Source: an uncultured Clostridia bacterium (GTDB taxonomy: Bacteria; Bacillota; Clostridia; Oscillospirales; Acutalibacteraceae). Taken from it: DNA of 46,874 nucleotides. Below are positions 1 through 10,319 of this stretch, one piece after another. The position numbers and the translations under genes were made by a program. Every line of letters starts with the position of its first letter. Position 1 is the stretch's first letter. The stretch covers positions 1 through 46,874 of the forward strand of contig CAMLYM010000003.1 in the NCBI GenBank assembly GCA_946491705.1, given 5' to 3'. The notes under the pieces were generated by a model. The model saw only the letters and a list, made by a program, of their open reading frames with translations. It ran no database searches and was not told where the DNA came from.

Positions 1-459
1 GCATTGTACCATCTGGACGCCACCTGGGACGATTCCATTATGACCGAAGGCGGCCAGGAAATCAGCCATCTTTACTTTAACCTAACCGACGAAGAAATTT
101 CCGCCACCCATTCCGATTTTGCCTCTCCCGGCTGCGCGGCGGGAGACAACAACTACTTTGTGCGGATGGGACGGATGTTCGACGTCTTTGACGACAATAC
201 CAGGGCGGCCATCGTTTCCGCCATTGCCATGAGCGCCATGAGCGGGGAATCCACTCTGGAACTGCGCTTTTCCTCGGCAGAAGCGGCAAACGCCGCATAC
301 GACTCTCTCGTGCGCAATAATGAGATTTTTTCTCTGCTGACCCAGGCGAACGGGTCGCTGGAAAGCCCGCTCTTGGACGACACCAACGTGGGCTTTGGAA
401 CGGCGGACGAAAGCCTGCATGTGATCACCATTCTGCTGCATTTTGCAAGCGCTGGATAA
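1..459 (+). CDS. Transglutaminase-like domain protein, C-terminal part (gene cut by window start)
   Basis: The reading frame is open at the first base, so only the last 152 codons are present. The start YHLDATWDD followed by YFNLTDEE is typical of transglutaminase-like proteins of Firmicutes: the Asp of the HLDxTWDD stretch supplies the third member of the Cys-His-Asp triad, while the Cys and His would lie upstream, outside the window. The tail after about residue 40 has no domain I recognise. Such proteins are usually secreted or membrane-anchored and may act on cell-wall or protein substrates, but the substrate cannot be read here. The gene ends 15 bp before the next start, so the two are probably cotranscribed. 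Confidence 0.7.
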   Translation, partial: ALYHLDATWDDSIMTEGGQEISHLYFNLTDEEISATHSDFASPGCAAGDNNYFVRMGRMFDVFDDNTRAAIVSAIAMSAMSGESTLELRFSSAEAANAAYDSLVRNNEIFSLLTQANGSLESPLLDDTNVGFGTADESLHVITILLHFASAG

Positions 460-474
460 AAGGAGGGGGGTTCG

Positions 475-678
475 TTGGACGTTTGGGATATCGTTTGGGT
501 CGCGGTGCGGATTTTGTTTGCAATTTACCTGGTTTTCGGATTCTTTTTCTATCTGAAGGCCCAGTCGGCTGCGGCCCAAGAGCAGGTGGACGGGAAGCCG
601 GGCAGCGTTTCGCTTGGCACGGCGGTGTTCATCATCCTGCTGTGGCCCGCGCATTTGCTGCAAAAGAAAAAGGGGTAA
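475..678 (+). CDS. Small two-segment membrane protein, function unknown
   Basis: A 67-residue protein starting at TTG, preceded by a strong AAGGAGGGG ribosome site. It has a hydrophobic segment at about residues 5-28 and a second at about 46-62 (GTAVFIILLWPAHLL), joined by a short polar loop, and ends in KKKG. It follows the transglutaminase-like gene by 15 bp and is probably in the same transcript. I do not recognise a family. The strong ribosome site and clear membrane topology are the reasons for calling it real. Confidence 0.6.
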   Translation: MDVWDIVWVAVRILFAIYLVFGFFFYLKAQSAAAQEQVDGKPGSVSLGTAVFIILLWPAHLLQKKKG

Positions 679-687
679 GCTCCTGCC

Positions 688-713
688 GGCGCCGTTTTTT
701 CGAAAACGGCGCT
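688..713 (+). terminator. Hairpin, weak terminator candidate
   Basis: The inverted repeat GCGCCGTTTT-TTCG-AAAACGGCGC lies 10 bp after the small membrane protein stop. It is a stable stem with a UUCG-type loop, but the bases after it (TCCTTCGTG) are not a good T-tract, so termination would be partial at best. Confidence 0.45.
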
Positions 714-789
714 CCTTCGTGTTGTCATAAGGTCCGCATCCTCCCAGCGGCGGAGGCGGAACCTGTTCATTGCCGCTGGAGAAACGGCG

Positions 790-1365
790 GTGACGAATCA
801 ATTGGTGGATAAGAAACGAATTGAAGCGGCGGTGCGGGAAATCCTGCTGGCCGTGGGCGAGAACCCGGACCGGGAGGGCCTTGTGGAGACCCCTGAGCGG
901 GTGGCCCGGATGTATGAGGAGATCTTCTCCGGCTTAAACGACGACCCTAAGCGGCACCTGAAGGTGTTTACCGACACCCAGCATGATGAGATGGTTCTGG
1001 TGCGGGACATTCCGCTCTATTCCGTATGCGAGCATCACCTGCTCCCTTTCATCGGCAAGGCGAACATCGCTTACATCCCCCGAGGCGGAAACGTGCTGGG
1101 GCTTTCCAAGCTTGCGCGGATCGTGGACAGCTTTGCCCGCCGTCCCCAGCTGCAGGAGCGGCTTACTTCCCAGATCGCCAACTTCCTGATGGACGAACTG
1201 GACCCTTACGGGGTGGCGGTGGTCATCAATGCCGAACACCTGTGTATGACCATGCGGGGCGCCAGGGCCGCCGGGGCCAGCACCCAGACCTCCGCCCTGC
1301 GGGGGCTGATGCGGTCAGACGCACGGGCCAGGGCGGAGGTTATGGCTCTGCTCAGCGGCAAATAA
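790..1365 (+). CDS. folE: GTP cyclohydrolase I
   Basis: Makes 7,8-dihydroneopterin triphosphate from GTP, the first step of folate synthesis; a cytosolic homodecamer in the family. The 191-residue length is usual. The zinc and active-site segment [10 protein letters not shown] has Cys80 and His83, and the second zinc Cys is in EHLCMTMRG (about Cys152). The start is GTG, with GGAGA 8 bp upstream. The ribosome site abuts an inverted repeat (CCAGCGGC at 744-751, GCCGCTGG at 772-779), so translation might be tuned by that hairpin. folP follows 14 bp after the stop. Confidence 0.95.
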   Translation: MTNQLVDKKRIEAAVREILLAVGENPDREGLVETPERVARMYEEIFSGLNDDPKRHLKVFTDTQHDEMVLVRDIPLYSVCEHHLLPFIGKANIAYIPRGGNVLGLSKLARIVDSFARRPQLQERLTSQIANFLMDELDPYGVAVVINAEHLCMTMRGARAAGASTQTSALRGLMRSDARARAEVMALLSGK

Positions 1366-1379
1366 CAGGAGGGATGCGC

Positions 1380-2219
1380 ATGCAGTTTTCCGGCAACGGG
1401 TTTTCTTTTCCTTTGGGGGAAAAGACCTATATCATGGGGATTGTAAACGTAACCCCCGATTCCTTTTCGGACGGGGGCCAATATCTTGACCCCGAAAGGG
1501 CGGTGGCCCACGCCCTGCGCCTGCAACAGGAAGGGGCGGATCTGATCGACATCGGCGCCCAGTCCACTCGGCCGGGGTTTACACCGGTGTCTTCTTCCGA
1601 GGAATGGGAGCGGCTGCGCCCGGTGCTCGAAGGGCTTTCGGGGAAGCTTTCCGTCCCCGTCTCTGTGGACACCTTTTACCCCGATGTGGCCGAGCAGGCC
1701 CTCAAGGCCGGGGCGCACATCATAAACGACATCACAGGCGGCAAAGAGGAAGCCATGTTCACGATTGCGGCCCGCTGTCAGGCGGGCCTGATCCTGATGC
1801 ACCCAGGCGACGCGGCCGATACGGCCCAGTATGCCGGGAGCAGAGACATTGGGCAGGCGGTGCATGACTTCCTGCTTGCCGCGGCGGAAAAGGCGCTGGC
1901 CAAGGGGGTAACGGCGCAGCAGATCTGCCTGGACCCGGGGATTGGGTTCGGCAAGACCATGGAGCAAAACCGAGCGCTCCTTCTTTCTAAAACCGCCCGG
2001 GCGGAGGGCTACGCTTACCTGGTGGGGGCCTCCCGCAAACGGGTGACGGTGGACGCCTGCCCGGCCCCGCCGGACCAGCGTGTAGGCGGCACGGTGGCAG
2101 CCCACACGCTCGCCCAGCTTGCCGGGGCGGACATCCTGCGGGTGCACGACGTGTTCGAAGCGGCGCAGGCGGCGCGGCTGACCGACGCGGTGTTACGGGA
2201 GACGGGATTCTCCCTGTAA
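1380..2219 (+). CDS. folP: Dihydropteroate synthase
   Basis: Condenses 6-hydroxymethyl-dihydropterin pyrophosphate with p-aminobenzoate; the target of sulfonamides. About 279 residues, a TIM barrel. Visible motifs: GIVNVTPDSFSDGG near the N-terminus, DIGAQSTRPG, NDITGG, DPGIGFGKT, GASRKR and the C-terminal RVHDV. Two in-frame ATGs sit at 1374 and 1380. The ribosome site AGGAGGG at 1367-1373 touches the first but is 6 bp from the second, so 1380 is chosen. It lies between folE and folB on the same strand. Note IDIGAQSTRPG, where many homologues have GGESTRPG. Confidence 0.94.
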   Translation: MQFSGNGFSFPLGEKTYIMGIVNVTPDSFSDGGQYLDPERAVAHALRLQQEGADLIDIGAQSTRPGFTPVSSSEEWERLRPVLEGLSGKLSVPVSVDTFYPDVAEQALKAGAHIINDITGGKEEAMFTIAARCQAGLILMHPGDAADTAQYAGSRDIGQAVHDFLLAAAEKALAKGVTAQQICLDPGIGFGKTMEQNRALLLSKTARAEGYAYLVGASRKRVTVDACPAPPDQRVGGTVAAHTLAQLAGADILRVHDVFEAAQAARLTDAVLRETGFSL

Positions 2220-2292
2220 TCGGCCCTGGGGTAAGGCGGGTTTCTTTCCCGCCGCCAAAAAATCCGGTTCGGATGTTTACTTGGAGGAACCT

Positions 2293-2661
2293 ATGGACAA
2301 AATTATACTTAAGGGACTTCGTGTTTTTGCAAACCACGGGGTATTTCACAGCGAAAAACAGGCGGGGCAGCCCTTTGTGCTGGACCTTACGCTGAAAGTG
2401 AACCTTTCCAAGCCATGCCGCAGCGACAACGTGGAGGACACCATCAATTACGCCGAGGTGGCGAAGGCGGCGGTGAACACCATGCAGGGAAGCTGCTTTA
2501 ATCTGATCGAGCGGGCGGGACAAGCCGTGTGCGACGCGCTGCTGGAACGCTTCCCGGAAATCCGGGAAGTGGATTTGACCCTTTATAAGCCCCGGGCACC
2601 CATCGCGGCGGACTTTGAGACGGTGGCGGTGCAGCTCAAACGCAAACAGACGGGGGTGTGA
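2293..2661 (+). CDS. folB: Dihydroneopterin aldolase
   Basis: Cleaves 7,8-dihydroneopterin to 6-hydroxymethyl-dihydropterin and glycolaldehyde. 122 residues, the family's usual length. It opens with DKIILKGLRVFANHGV, the classic FolB start containing the conserved Gly-His region, and ends with the L-x-KPRAPI segment typical of the family (TLYKPRAPI). The start is ATG at 2293 with GGAGG 5 bp upstream. Its stop lies 4 bp before the folK start, so translation is probably coupled. Confidence 0.93.
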   Translation: MDKIILKGLRVFANHGVFHSEKQAGQPFVLDLTLKVNLSKPCRSDNVEDTINYAEVAKAAVNTMQGSCFNLIERAGQAVCDALLERFPEIREVDLTLYKPRAPIAADFETVAVQLKRKQTGV

Positions 2662-2665
2662 GAAT

Positions 2666-3193
2666 ATGGCGGACGCGGTCATCGGCCTGGGCGCCAATTT
2701 AGGCGACCGGCTGGCCGCCCTGCAGGGGGCGGTGGATGCACTTTCCCTTTTGCCCGGCACGAAGGTGACGAAGGTTTCGGCGGTATACGAAACCGATCCA
2801 GTGGGCTATGCCGAACAGCCAACCTTTTATAACGGTGCGGCCGTACTGTCTACTGCCCTGTCTCCTCATGCGCTTTTGGGTGCGCTTTTGGGGATTGAGG
2901 CGGCGGCTGGGCGAGTGCGGCGGATGCAAAACGGACCGCGCACACTGGATTTGGACCTGCTTTTGTACGATGGGGCCAAGTGTGACGACGCGGAGCTGAC
3001 CCTTCCCCATCCACGGATGCTGGAGCGCGCCTTTGTGCTCGTCCCGCTTTTGGAGCTTTATCCGGAGGGAACCGCCCTTTCCCTCCCTTTTCGGGAAGCG
3101 CTCGACAAAACAGGGCAAAGCGGGGTGCGCAAAACCGGGTACAGGCTGGCTGTTTCAGAGCCGCAGCCTGATTCATTTCACTCTGGGAGGTAG
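2666..3193 (+). CDS. folK: 2-amino-4-hydroxy-6-hydroxymethyldihydropteridine pyrophosphokinase
   Basis: Transfers pyrophosphate from ATP to 6-hydroxymethyl-dihydropterin, making the substrate of FolP. 175 residues. It opens with IGLGANLGDR and carries RTLDLDLLLYD with the metal-binding DxD, then LPHPRMLERAFVLVPLLEL, all diagnostic. The start is ATG at 2666; a G-rich site (GGGGGTG) at the folB end serves it. The tail after about residue 140 is a little longer than in minimal HPPKs. Its stop codon touches the fbp ribosome site. Confidence 0.94.
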   Translation: MADAVIGLGANLGDRLAALQGAVDALSLLPGTKVTKVSAVYETDPVGYAEQPTFYNGAAVLSTALSPHALLGALLGIEAAAGRVRRMQNGPRTLDLDLLLYDGAKCDDAELTLPHPRMLERAFVLVPLLELYPEGTALSLPFREALDKTGQSGVRKTGYRLAVSEPQPDSFHSGR

Positions 3194-3197
3194 AAAC

Positions 3198-5174
3198 ATG
3201 AACTGCGACAAAGCCGAGGTTCTGGGCGATCTGCGTTATTTAAAGCTGCTGGCCAAGGAATACCCTTCCATCCAGTCGGCCTCCACCGAGATCATCAACC
3301 TCCAGGCCATTCTGGGCCTTCCCAAAGGTACCGAGCATTTCATGAGCGACCTGCACGGGGAATACGAGGCCTTTGAGCACATTCTCAACAACTGCTCCGG
3401 GGTGATCCGGGAAAAGGTGGACATCCTCTACGGCAACTCTATGTCCAAGCGGGACCGGGCGGTGCTGTCCACCTTGATCTATTACCCCCATCAGAAGCTC
3501 GACGAGGTTAAAAAGACCGTGACCGACATGAACGAATGGTACCGGCTGACCCTTCACCGGATGATCGAAGTGTGCCGGCTGGTGGCGTCCAAATACACCC
3601 GCTCCAAGGTGCGCAAGCTGCTGCCGCCGGACTTTCAGTTTATCATCGACGAGCTTTTGCATACAAACTACGAAATCAAGAACAAAGAGCAATATTACGA
3701 GAGTATCATTCAAAGCATTGTGGACCTGGACCGGGCGGACGCGTTTATTGAGGCGCTGGCCGGGCTCATCAAGCGTCTGGTGGTGGACCGGCTGCACATT
3801 GTAGGCGATATTTACGACCGGGGCCCCAGGCCAGACATCATCATGGAACGGTTGATGAGCCACCACTGTGTGGACATCCAGTGGGGCAACCACGACATTC
3901 TCTGGATGGGCGCGGCGGCGGGAAGCCCCGCGTGCATTGCAAACGTGCTCAACAATTCCATGCAGTACAGCAACTTAGACGTGATCGAGAATGCCTACGG
4001 CATCAACCTGCGGCCGCTGGCGGTGTTCGCTCAGGAGACCTATCATTATTCCTCCTGCTTTGCGCCCAAGAACGCCAAGGACGAGAAGAAATACGGGCCC
4101 AAGGATTTGCGGCTGGTAAGCAAAATGCACAAGGCGATTTTGGTCATCCAGTTCAAGCTGGAAGGGCAGATCATCAAGCGGCATCCGGAATTCCAGATGG
4201 AGGAACGGCTCCTGCTGGACAAGGTGGATTACCAGAACGGCACGGTGACCATCGGGGAAAAGACGTATCCGCTTAAGGACTTCCAGTTCCCCACCATCGA
4301 CCCCAAGGATCCTTATGCCCTGACCGAGGAAGAGGAAAGCGTGGTCGAGCAGCTCATTTCCTCCTTCAAGGGCAGCGAAAAGCTCCAGCGGCACACCCGG
4401 TTTCTCTATTCCGAGGGCGGGCTTTACAAATGCTTCAACGGAAACCTGCTTTATCACGGCTGCATCCCCTTTCAGGAGGACGGCAGCTTTATGGAGTTCT
4501 CCTTCGGAGGGGAACGCCTTTGTGGCAAGCAGCTGGTGGACTATGCGGAGGAAGTGGCCCGGCAGGGGTATTACAGCCGGCCCGGCAGCCCCCAGAAGCA
4601 GTACGGGGAGGATTTTCTCTGGTTTTTGTGGTGCGGGAAGAATTCGCCCTTGTTCGGCCGGCTGCGCATGGCTACCTTTGAACGGATGCTGATTGAGGAC
4701 GAGTCCACCTGGGTGGAGCCGAAAAACGCCTATTACACCTTAACTCAGCAAAAGGAAATCTGCGAAAAGATTTTAAGCGAGTTCGGCCTGGGAGATAAGC
4801 CCTATTCCCACATCATCAACGGCCACATCCCGGTGCGCTCCCGGGACGGAGAGGACCCGGTGCGGGCGGACGGCAAGCTCATCGTCATCGACGGCGGCTT
4901 CTGCAAGGCTTACCAGAAGGCCACCGGCATTGCCGGGTATACCCTGTTTTATAATTCCTACGGCATCCGTCTTGCTTCCCACGAGCCTTTTGACTCCACC
5001 GTGTCCGCCATTCAGCAAAATAAGGACATTATCTCCACCTCGGTGGTTTATGAAACCGCCCAGCATCGCATCCTGGTGCGGGAAACGGATACCGGCGCCC
5101 AGCTTCTGGCGAAGATTGCGGATTTAAAGCGGCTGCTGGCCGCGTATATGCTGGGCGTCATCAAGGAAGACTAA
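3198..5174 (+). CDS. fbp: Fructose-1,6-bisphosphatase, class III (Firmicutes type)
   Basis: Hydrolyses fructose 1,6-bisphosphate for gluconeogenesis. 658 residues, typical of the large manganese-dependent class III enzymes of Bacilli and Clostridia, which belong to the calcineurin-like metallophosphoesterases. Visible metal motifs: SDLHGEYEAFEH (about residues 50-61), GDIYDRGPRPD, WGNHDILWMG and a late NGHIPV. The start is ATG at 3198 with GGGAGG at 3185-3190, overlapping the end of folK. So fbp is translated from the folate transcript, an uncommon neighbour. The rpsO promoter begins 26 bp after its stop; no terminator is visible between them. Confidence 0.95.
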   Translation: MNCDKAEVLGDLRYLKLLAKEYPSIQSASTEIINLQAILGLPKGTEHFMSDLHGEYEAFEHILNNCSGVIREKVDILYGNSMSKRDRAVLSTLIYYPHQKLDEVKKTVTDMNEWYRLTLHRMIEVCRLVASKYTRSKVRKLLPPDFQFIIDELLHTNYEIKNKEQYYESIIQSIVDLDRADAFIEALAGLIKRLVVDRLHIVGDIYDRGPRPDIIMERLMSHHCVDIQWGNHDILWMGAAAGSPACIANVLNNSMQYSNLDVIENAYGINLRPLAVFAQETYHYSSCFAPKNAKDEKKYGPKDLRLVSKMHKAILVIQFKLEGQIIKRHPEFQMEERLLLDKVDYQNGTVTIGEKTYPLKDFQFPTIDPKDPYALTEEEESVVEQLISSFKGSEKLQRHTRFLYSEGGLYKCFNGNLLYHGCIPFQEDGSFMEFSFGGERLCGKQLVDYAEEVARQGYYSRPGSPQKQYGEDFLWFLWCGKNSPLFGRLRMATFERMLIEDESTWVEPKNAYYTLTQQKEICEKILSEFGLGDKPYSHIINGHIPVRSRDGEDPVRADGKLIVIDGGFCKAYQKATGIAGYTLFYNSYGIRLASHEPFDSTVSAIQQNKDIISTSVVYETAQHRILVRETDTGAQLLAKIADLKRLLAAYMLGVIKED

Positions 5175-5199
5175 ACCGTGTAAATTTCCATTTGGGCCC

Positions 5200-5228
5200 T
5201 TTACTTTTGTAAACGCCGATGTTATAAT
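5200..5228 (+). promoter_or_regulatory. rpsO promoter
   Basis: TTTACT at 5200-5205 and a perfect TATAAT at 5223-5228 with 17 bp between: a strong sigma-A type promoter. The leader of about 110 nt before rpsO contains short inverted repeats, e.g. CCCCG-TTT-CGGGG near 5273-5285. S15 binds its own leader in other bacteria, so autoregulation here is a reasonable inference. Confidence 0.8.
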
Positions 5229-5345
5229 GAGACGGTTACTTTTGACCCATTTCGCAGCCGTTGGGTTTTGCGCCCCGTTTCGGGGAATTTCACCTGCCGC
5301 GCGCTTCGATTTCGGGCGAATCTTAGAAAGAGGTGTATCTGCGCT

Positions 5346-5612
5346 ATGATGCTCAAAGAAGAAAAGCAAGCCGTCATCGTCAACAATGCCCGCCACGAAG
5401 GGGACACCGGTTCTCCTGAGGTCCAGATCGCCATTCTCACCAAGAGAATCAACGATCTGACCGAACACCTGAAGGTGCATAAGAAGGACCATCATTCCCG
5501 CCGCGGCCTTCTGAAGATGGTCGGTCATCGCCGCAACCTGCTCAACTATCTGATGAAGAAGGATATTGAGCGGTACCGCGCCGTCATCGAGAAGCTGGGC
5601 ATCCGTAAGTAA
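5346..5612 (+). CDS. rpsO: Ribosomal protein S15
   Basis: Small-subunit protein that binds the 16S rRNA central domain. 88 residues, with the diagnostic [35 protein letters not shown] and YLKKKD-like ([10 protein letters not shown]) segments. Two adjacent ATGs occur at 5346 and 5349. The AGAGGTG site at 5328-5334 is closer to the first, which is chosen; its leader carries the promoter above. A strong terminator follows, yet pnp comes next, the conserved rpsO-pnp order. Confidence 0.97.
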   Translation: MMLKEEKQAVIVNNARHEGDTGSPEVQIAILTKRINDLTEHLKVHKKDHHSRRGLLKMVGHRRNLLNYLMKKDIERYRAVIEKLGIRK

Positions 5613-5623
5613 AGTAGCTTTGG

Positions 5624-5670
5624 GAGGCAGGCGCGAATTGCGCCTGCCTCATGTTGCTTTTGTTCTTTCC
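5624..5670 (+). terminator. Terminator/attenuator between rpsO and pnp
   Basis: A perfect 11-bp stem, GAGGCAGGCGC (5624-5634) with GCGCCTGCCTC (5640-5650), loop GAATT, followed by T-rich DNA. The T-tract is interrupted, so read-through into pnp is likely. In other bacteria the rpsO-pnp gap also holds a partial terminator and RNase III sites. Confidence 0.8.
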
Positions 5671-5810
5671 CTCGTCCGCCTGTTCACCGGAGTACGGAAG
5701 CGATTTTAGCAGTAAAACGAGCGTTCGGAATCTTTGCCGAAGGCTGGTTTCATTGCTAAATGCGCGCCGGCCTCCACGACTGAAATTCTTACTTTGGAGG
5801 AATTGCATCT

Positions 5811-7997
<2,187 letters not shown>

Positions 7998-8019
7998 GGA
8001 TTCGGTTTGTAAATGTTAC

Positions 8020-8067
8020 AAGGGCCGGATGTCAGAAACGCTTCTGGCATCCGGCCCTTTTGTTTTT
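8020..8067 (+). terminator. pnp terminator
   Basis: AGGGCCGGATGTCAGAA (from 8021) pairs with TTCTGGCATCCGGCCCT across the loop ACGC, about 17 bp with one G-T pair, followed by TTTTGTTTTT. One of the strongest intrinsic terminators in the window. Confidence 0.92.
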
Positions 8068-8175
8068 CGGCGCATGTCTGCCCCCGGAGGCGGGAAGGCT
8101 AAGGAGGACAGCGCTATTGGCATGGGCCGACCGGTGACGGCCAACGTATCCAGTTCTTCACCGGAGAAACGGCGG

Positions 8176-9462
8176 ATGACAATGGAACAAAAGACGTTGC
8201 AAAATGGACTGACGGTGGCATTCGAGCCCATTTCCTTTTTTCGTTCGGCCTCCTTCGGCATCTGGGTGCGCTGCGGCTCCCAGTACGAGACGGCGGCGGA
8301 AAACGGAGCCTCCCATTTCATCGAGCATATGGCGTTTAAGGGGACAAAGCGCCTGTCTGCCATGGACATTGCGGTGAAAACCGATTTGTTCGGTGGCCAG
8401 GTCAATGCCTACACCACCAAGGAATACACCTGCTTTTACGCCCACACGTTGAGCACCCATGCGCCTGAAGCCTTCGAAATGCTGTGTGACATGGTGGCCA
8501 ATCCCCGCTTTGACGAAAAGGACGTGGAAACCGAACGGGGCGTCATTCTCGACGAGATCGCCATGTATGAGGACAGTGCCGACGACGTGGCAGCGGACCT
8601 ATTGTACGCGGGCGTATGGCCGGGGAAGCCGCTAAGCCGCCCGATTCTCGGCACCGCCGAGACGGTGGGGGCGCTGACCGCCGAGAGCCTGCGTGCCTTT
8701 CACGCCCGGCACTATACCCCCAATCATCTGGTGATCTCCGTGTGCGGCAATTTTGACAAGGATGCGTTCCGGGACATCATCGACCGGTATTTCGGGGACG
8801 CGCTTCGGGGCCAGGAGGCGAAGGCACCGGAATGTGGCCTGTGGACTCCTTGCCTTTCCCTGCGGGAGAAGGACTTTGAGCAGACGGCTCTGCTTTTGGG
8901 CCTGCCCGGCCTGCCTTCACAGGACGAACGGCGCTACGCCCTGGCCGTCTTTTCCAACATGGCGGGCGCCAACGCCTCTTCGCGGCTTTTCCAGCGGCTG
9001 CGGGAAGAGCTGGGGCTTGTTTATTCGGTGTATTCCTACCATGTAGCCCACGCGAAGGCGGGGCTTTTCGGGGTGGCGCTGACGGTAACGCCTGACTGCG
9101 AGGAGCAGGCGCTGGAAGAGACATTTCGTGTGCTCTGCTCCATGCGGACCTCCATGACCCAGGAGGAGCTGACCCGCAGCAAGGAGCAGCTCAAGGCGGG
9201 GCTGGTGATGAACGGGGAAGGTATTTCCGCCAGGTGTGGCAACGCGGCCAGAGGGATTCTCTTGGAAGGCCGGGTGCGTACGGAGGATGAGCTTTTGGAC
9301 ATTGTGGACCGGATGACCCTCGAGCAGGTAACCGAGGCGGCCGAGCACGCGCTGGACTTTGAAAAGCTGGCGCTGGCGGCGGCCGGGCGGGTAAAAGCAA
9401 GGGACACTTACCAAAGGCTGATTGACGCGGGAGAACAGGAAGGGTATACTAAACAACGATAG
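8176..9462 (+). CDS. M16 family (pitrilysin/processing-peptidase type) zinc peptidase
   Basis: 428 residues. The inverted zinc motif HxxEH is present as HFIEH (His47, Glu50, His51) in GASHFIEHMAFKGT, with the third ligand in the ETERGVILDEI segment about 75 residues later, and the C-terminal half has the FQRLREELGLVYSVYS signature of the family. It is closest in context to B. subtilis MlpA, also downstream of pnp. It probably acts in the cytosol, since no signal peptide is seen. The start is ATG at 8176; GGAG ends 9 bp upstream. The frame continues upstream, but the family begins at the TLQNGL segment. Confidence 0.9.
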   Translation: MTMEQKTLQNGLTVAFEPISFFRSASFGIWVRCGSQYETAAENGASHFIEHMAFKGTKRLSAMDIAVKTDLFGGQVNAYTTKEYTCFYAHTLSTHAPEAFEMLCDMVANPRFDEKDVETERGVILDEIAMYEDSADDVAADLLYAGVWPGKPLSRPILGTAETVGALTAESLRAFHARHYTPNHLVISVCGNFDKDAFRDIIDRYFGDALRGQEAKAPECGLWTPCLSLREKDFEQTALLLGLPGLPSQDERRYALAVFSNMAGANASSRLFQRLREELGLVYSVYSYHVAHAKAGLFGVALTVTPDCEEQALEETFRVLCSMRTSMTQEELTRSKEQLKAGLVMNGEGISARCGNAARGILLEGRVRTEDELLDIVDRMTLEQVTEAAEHALDFEKLALAAAGRVKARDTYQRLIDAGEQEGYTKQR

Positions 9463-9493
9463 AATTCTTTTTGGAAGGGAACGGAACCAGAGC

Positions 9494-10291
9494 ATGGGAC
9501 AGGATTTACAGGACGCGCGGCGCATTGTGGTGAAGGTGGGGACCTCCACCCTCACCCACGAAAGCGGAAAGCTCAACTTCCGCCAGATTGAACGGATTGT
9601 GCGGGTGCTGTCCGACTTAAAGAACGCAGACCGGGAAATCATTCTGGTGACTTCCGGCGCCATCGGGGTCGGCGTCGGAAAGCTGGGGCTGCCGCGGCGC
9701 CCCTCCGACGTGGGCGGCCGGCAGGCGGCTGCGGCGGTGGGCCAATGCGAGCTGATGTTTACATACGATAAGCTGTTTTCGGAATACGGTCAGATCGTCT
9801 CCCAGGTGCTTTTGACCCGGGACGATATTGACGACAAGGAACGCTGCCACAATGTGGTCAACACCTTTGCACGGCTTTTGGACATGGGTGCGGTTCCGAT
9901 TGTCAACGAAAACGACACGGTGGCGGTGGACGAACTCATCGGCATCAATTTCGGGGACAACGATTCGTTGTCCGCCATCGTCGCCAAGCTGATGAAGGCG
10001 GATGCGCTGGTCATCCTCACCGACATCGACGGGCTTTACACCGCCGATCCCCACAAGCATCCGGACGCAAAACGCATTCCCCGGGTGGAGCACATCGACG
10101 ATTCGGTCAAAGCGCTGGCCGGCGGGGTAGGCTCTTCCCGCGGCACAGGCGGAATGATCACCAAAATCAGCGCCGCCGAAATCGCCACAGGGGCCGGCAT
10201 TCCCACGGTGATTATCGCCGGGGAAACGCCTCAGCTTTTGTACGACCTGTTTGAAGGGAAAGAGGCCGGGACGATTTTTTGTGCTAGGTAA
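9494..10291 (+). CDS. proB: Glutamate 5-kinase, short form without PUA domain
   Basis: Phosphorylates glutamate for proline synthesis. 265 residues: only the amino-acid kinase domain (IVVKVGTSTL, LVTSGAIGVGVGKLG, NENDTVAVDE, FGDNDSLSAIVA, LTDIDGLYTADP, RGTGGMITKI). The C-terminal PUA domain of the roughly 365-residue enzymes is absent, as in several other Firmicutes. The start is ATG at 9494, after GGAAGGGA. proA follows 28 bp later, so proBA form an operon. No terminator separates it from the M16 gene. Confidence 0.95.
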   Translation: MGQDLQDARRIVVKVGTSTLTHESGKLNFRQIERIVRVLSDLKNADREIILVTSGAIGVGVGKLGLPRRPSDVGGRQAAAAVGQCELMFTYDKLFSEYGQIVSQVLLTRDDIDDKERCHNVVNTFARLLDMGAVPIVNENDTVAVDELIGINFGDNDSLSAIVAKLMKADALVILTDIDGLYTADPHKHPDAKRIPRVEHIDDSVKALAGGVGSSRGTGGMITKISAAEIATGAGIPTVIIAGETPQLLYDLFEGKEAGTIFCAR

Positions 10292-10319
10292 CTTGTACTA
10301 ATTTTTAGGGGGGAACCAT

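Noticed and set aside
720..790. Possible tetrahydrofolate riboswitch upstream of folE
   Set aside because: A TTCATTGCCGCT segment recalls the 3' part of the THF riboswitch, but the enclosed stem is only about 36 nt and the other conserved parts are absent. Only a simple hairpin near the ribosome site can be supported.
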